Position numbers and translations under genes: made by a program
Shown: piece by piece, positions 62,278 through 64,000 of the stretch
How the letters are laid out: each line of letters begins with the position of its first letter
How positions within the stretch are numbered: position 1 is the stretch's first letter
Notes under the pieces: model-generated
The model's input: the letters and a program-made list of their open reading frames with translations, nothing else
Database searches by the model: none
What the model was told of the DNA's origin: nothing
Assembly: GCF_904848665.1 (NCBI RefSeq)
Contig: NZ_CAJHCQ010000004.1
Coordinates: 393,876-457,875 of the forward strand
Direction: 5' to 3'
Length of the DNA: 64,000 nt
Origin: Paraburkholderia hiiakae
Lineage (GTDB): Bacteria > Pseudomonadota > Gammaproteobacteria > Burkholderiales > Burkholderiaceae

Positions 62278-62664
62278 GTGAGCAGTCCTCAAGAGAAGTT
62301 GTTTGCCACTACCGCAGCCTGTGCGGCTGCGTTCCCAGTCCTGGCCGGTCATATGGTTGCCGGTTTCAGCGAACTCACGCGGTTGAATCTCGCGATGTAC
62401 AGCGCTCGACTCACCGGCACGCAGAACACCCGGGACGGCATCCTGCCGCCGCAGACGCGGGGGCCGCGTGCCGGGAATCGGGCCGTCGGGTTGCCGCTGT
62501 TCGCCGATCAGTTCGTCGCGTCGCCCAGCGCCGTGCTCGAAATGACGCTGCAAACGTCAACCTCGCTCAATCGGCTTGCCCTTGAGGGTTATGTCGCCTT
62601 GCACGACATCCCGAGCAAGGATACGGAATCCATGTCTCCCAGACGGCGAAGTCCGTCGCGCTAA
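62278..62664 (+). CDS. Phasin-like protein
   Basis: About 128 residues from GTG 62278, with GGAG eight bases upstream; GTG 62257 is an alternative. The first 50 residues (QEKLFATTAACAAAFPVLAG, FSELTRLNLAMYSARL) resemble the helix of phasins, which coat polyhydroxyalkanoate granules; the rest is less similar and includes a Pro/Arg-rich stretch. It may be a diverged or non-granule member. Confidence 0.55.
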   Translation: MSSPQEKLFATTAACAAAFPVLAGHMVAGFSELTRLNLAMYSARLTGTQNTRDGILPPQTRGPRAGNRAVGLPLFADQFVASPSAVLEMTLQTSTSLNRLALEGYVALHDIPSKDTESMSPRRRSPSR

Positions 62665-62751
62665 TGTCGCGCGCTGTCCGGAGCGCCATTGCGCACCGGA
62701 TCGCCGCTGGATACCGATCTCTTTCTAAATGGCCCGATGCCAGGGAGCGCC

Positions 62752-62949
62752 ATGCTGAGCCCCCACGAACTTGCCACGTTGATGCTCGTGAAGGATGCCC
62801 CTGAGCGGATGGACGCTGGGCGCGAGGAAGTTGGCGTGCTTCGCGCACTTGAGTTGATTGCGCTCGAGCAGCCCGATGCGGGCCGGACGATGCCTCGCGT
62901 GACCCCGCGAGGCGAGGCAATGTTGCGTGCCATTGCCCGGGCGCGCTGA
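62752..62949 (+). CDS. Short conserved-looking hypothetical protein
   Basis: 65 residues from ATG 62752, with GGGAG five bases upstream (TTG 62689 is a less likely start). The sequence LSPHELATLMLVKDAPERMD and PRVTPRGEAMLRAI looks like a small winged-helix-type or structural protein seen in Burkholderia genomes. No function known to me. Confidence 0.6.
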   Translation: MLSPHELATLMLVKDAPERMDAGREEVGVLRALELIALEQPDAGRTMPRVTPRGEAMLRAIARAR

Positions 62950-63054
62950 GCGCAGGCTCCTGGTCGAGGGCCTGCCACGAGCGCGACCTGTATTTGTGAT
63001 GCGCGCCGCCTGCGTCATGAAGCGGTTACCCCGGAACTAACTGAGGAGACTGTC

Positions 63055-63213
63055 GTGGACCAAACCTGGCTGGGTATGGCGACCGGCACTATCGTGCTTG
63101 TTGTTGCCGTGGTTGGCGTGACCGCGCACTACCTGCGTGAGAGGCGTCGGGCTGAGCTTCTGCGCAACCTCGATCATCATGAATGGTGGCAACGAACCCG
63201 GTCACGGCGTTGA
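63055..63213 (+). CDS. Small single-span membrane protein, copy 2
   Basis: 52 residues from GTG 63055, with GAGGAG (63042-63047) upstream. One membrane segment (LGMATGTIVLVVAVVGVTAH), then YLRERRRAELLRN and HHEWWQR. It matches copy 1 (52296-52502) in 41 of the first 47 residues and also closely in DNA, but ends early at R-T-R-S-R-R. Both copies lack known neighbours in common. Too short for standard gene finders, so it is easily missed. Confidence 0.7.
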   Translation: MDQTWLGMATGTIVLVVAVVGVTAHYLRERRRAELLRNLDHHEWWQRTRSRR

Positions 63214-63242
63214 GTGCGTCGGGTGCACAGCAGGTGACTCCG

Positions 63243-63605
63243 ATGCAGGAGAAGAGTAGTGCGTATAAGAACGATGTGGACACAACGAACAGGGAATCAA
63301 TTGTGAGCAGCGAATTTGCCGAACGGGATCTGGCGCATATCAGGAACGTATTAAGCCATCTCGAGCATTCGGCCGACAGCGTTCGCGCCGCGGAGATCGG
63401 GACGGTGATTAGCCTGAGCTACTGGCGGACGAGGCTTCGCGCCATTCTGGCAATGCCTTTGCTACCCATGCACATTGAAAAGCAGGCAAAGGATCTGCTT
63501 GGTCGTCTCGATCGGCTTGAGACGCTATCTCCTTGTGCTGGGACCGACGGCGCCGCCGCATCGTCGCTCCCAGCGCGTCGAGAGTCAGGTGGGCATTCGC
63601 AATGA
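63243..63605 (+). CDS. Conserved-looking hypothetical protein
   Basis: 120 residues from ATG 63243, preceded by AGGTG; ATG 63183 would overlap the small membrane protein gene. The core FAERDLAHIRNVLSHLEHSA and VISLSYWRTRLRAIL, LPMHIEKQAKDLLGRLDRL is helical and cytoplasmic. It recalls hypothetical proteins frequent in Burkholderia; no function recognised. Confidence 0.6.
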   Translation: MQEKSSAYKNDVDTTNRESIVSSEFAERDLAHIRNVLSHLEHSADSVRAAEIGTVISLSYWRTRLRAILAMPLLPMHIEKQAKDLLGRLDRLETLSPCAGTDGAAASSLPARRESGGHSQ

Positions 63606-63705
63606 CGGTGCCCGACCGTACGAGGTTAAGCCCTCTGTCCGAACGAATAGCGTGGCCTGGGGAAGCAGAACACTTCCCAGTGGTAGTCCTGTTTTAATAG
63701 GCGAA

Positions 63706-63725
63706 CGCGCCGCCGGAGCGGCGCG
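63706..63725. terminator. GC-rich hairpin after the last rightward gene
   Basis: CGCGCCGC (63706-63713) pairs perfectly with GCGGCGCG (63718-63725) around loop CGGA. No T-run follows on the plus strand, so termination would need Rho or act weakly. Confidence 0.4.
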
Positions 63726-63920
63726 TAGTCGCTATGAATGACCCGAAGAGTTGGAGGTTGGCAACGGGCCGATGGCAGCAGATTATCGCGTCTGACTTTC
63801 CTCGGTCAGCAGCGACGCGTGGCGAAGTTGGCAGCAAGCCGCATTCGCAACAGGAATATTTGAGTGTTTCGTATTTTACATAATGAAAATTATCGACATT
63901 TTTAATGTTAGGGCTTTTTT

Positions 63921-63959
63921 GAAATGTCCGGTTCTGGCTCATTAGAAATGTCCGATTCC
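63921..63959. repeat. Direct repeats GAAATGTCCG(G/A)TTC, possible insertion-sequence end
   Basis: gaaatgtccggttc (63921-63934) and gaaatgtccgattc (63945-63958) are spaced 24 bases apart. Paired TGTCCG-type repeats of this kind are found at the ends of IS21-family elements. Followed by an imperfect inverted repeat CTGGTTGACGC (63964-63974) and GCGTCGACCAG (63990-64000). The element itself, if any, is beyond the window. Confidence 0.45.
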
Positions 63960-64000
63960 TGCCCTGGTTGACGCGCACGCTCGCGTGAGGCGTCGACCAG

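Larger units (their letters stand above)
63606..64000. other. AT-rich right-end region without a recognised gene
   Basis: About 395 bases. It contains a perfect hairpin CGCGCCGC/GCGGCGCG (63706-63725), an AT-rich block (63860-63920), two direct repeats (63921-63959) and a long imperfect inverted repeat running to the last base. A leftward open frame (63694-63978) covers much of it, but its sequence looks non-coding. Confidence 0.45.

Noticed and set aside
63694..63978. Leftward 94-codon frame at the right end
   Set aside because: Spans direct repeats and hairpins, with a repeated N-R-T-F pattern caused by the DNA repeats; no coding signs.
1..64000. tRNA, rRNA, CRISPR or complete insertion sequence
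   Set aside because: None recognised on reading both strands; no regularly spaced repeat array, transposase or RNA-gene signature was seen.

Overview
The window is high-GC chromosomal DNA of Burkholderiaceae type, most likely Paraburkholderia or a close relative. This rests on the gene families present (Burkholderia-style trimeric porin, DUF4148 protein, TssJKLMA/TssBC-Hcp-TssEFG type VI secretion locus, MCP ending in xWETF, several short Burkholderia-type hypotheticals), on GC-rich codon use and on the long antisense open frames this produces. No rRNA, tRNA or CRISPR array was seen, and no complete insertion sequence.

Layout. (1) 1-14042: a type VI secretion core as two divergent operons, tssB-tssC-hcp-tssE-tssF-tssG leftward (tssG cut by the window edge) and tssJ-tssK-tssL-tssM-tssA rightward, around an AT-rich control region. 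tssH/clpV, vgrG and PAAR genes are not in the window. (2) 14063-20020: an acid-sugar module: L-fuconate dehydratase, a divergent FCD/GntR regulator with a palindromic operator on its promoter, and a complete RbsACB-type sugar ABC transporter ending at a strong terminator. (3) 20141-28121: a motility and c-di-GMP island: PilZ/YcgR-like brake protein, CheV, a 78-residue protein resembling only the FliG-binding C-terminus of FliF and overlapping a full-length orphan fliG, a small exported protein, a PAS-GGDEF diguanylate cyclase and a divergent chemoreceptor whose sensor domain resembles that of the cyclase. No other flagellar structural gene is present. This is the most unusual part of the window. 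(4) 28127-48503: FAH-family enzyme, porin and a large organosulfur-scavenging region with homologues of all three enzymes of the Rhodococcus 4S pathway (DszC-like, DszA-like, DszB-like), an SfnB/DszC-like flavoprotein, an aldo/keto reductase, a RutA-like monooxygenase, SsuA-like and NlpA-like binding proteins, two paralogous family-5 binding proteins and one Dpp-type transporter (B, C, fused DF). (5) 48554-53587: a zinc-ribbon/class III cyclase/AAA/TPR signalling protein, a small membrane protein, DUF4148 and RlpA-like proteins. (6) 53671-58614: a leftward LysR-led operon with an FAD monooxygenase, two carboxymuconolactone-decarboxylase-fold proteins and an MHS-type transporter. (7) 58907-64000: acyltransferase, second GGDEF protein, phasin-like and short hypothetical genes including a second copy of the small membrane protein, then an AT-rich tail with direct repeats that may be an insertion-sequence end.

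How the parts work together. The sulfur region reads as import of sulfonate- or sulfone-like compounds, flavin-dependent S-oxygenation and C-S cleavage, and desulfination to sulfite. The motility island reads as sensors (MCP, cyclase), an adaptor (CheV), a c-di-GMP effector (PilZ) and a rotor target (FliG) gathered at one place. Functions were assigned by reading translated sequences and recalling family motifs; no database search was run.
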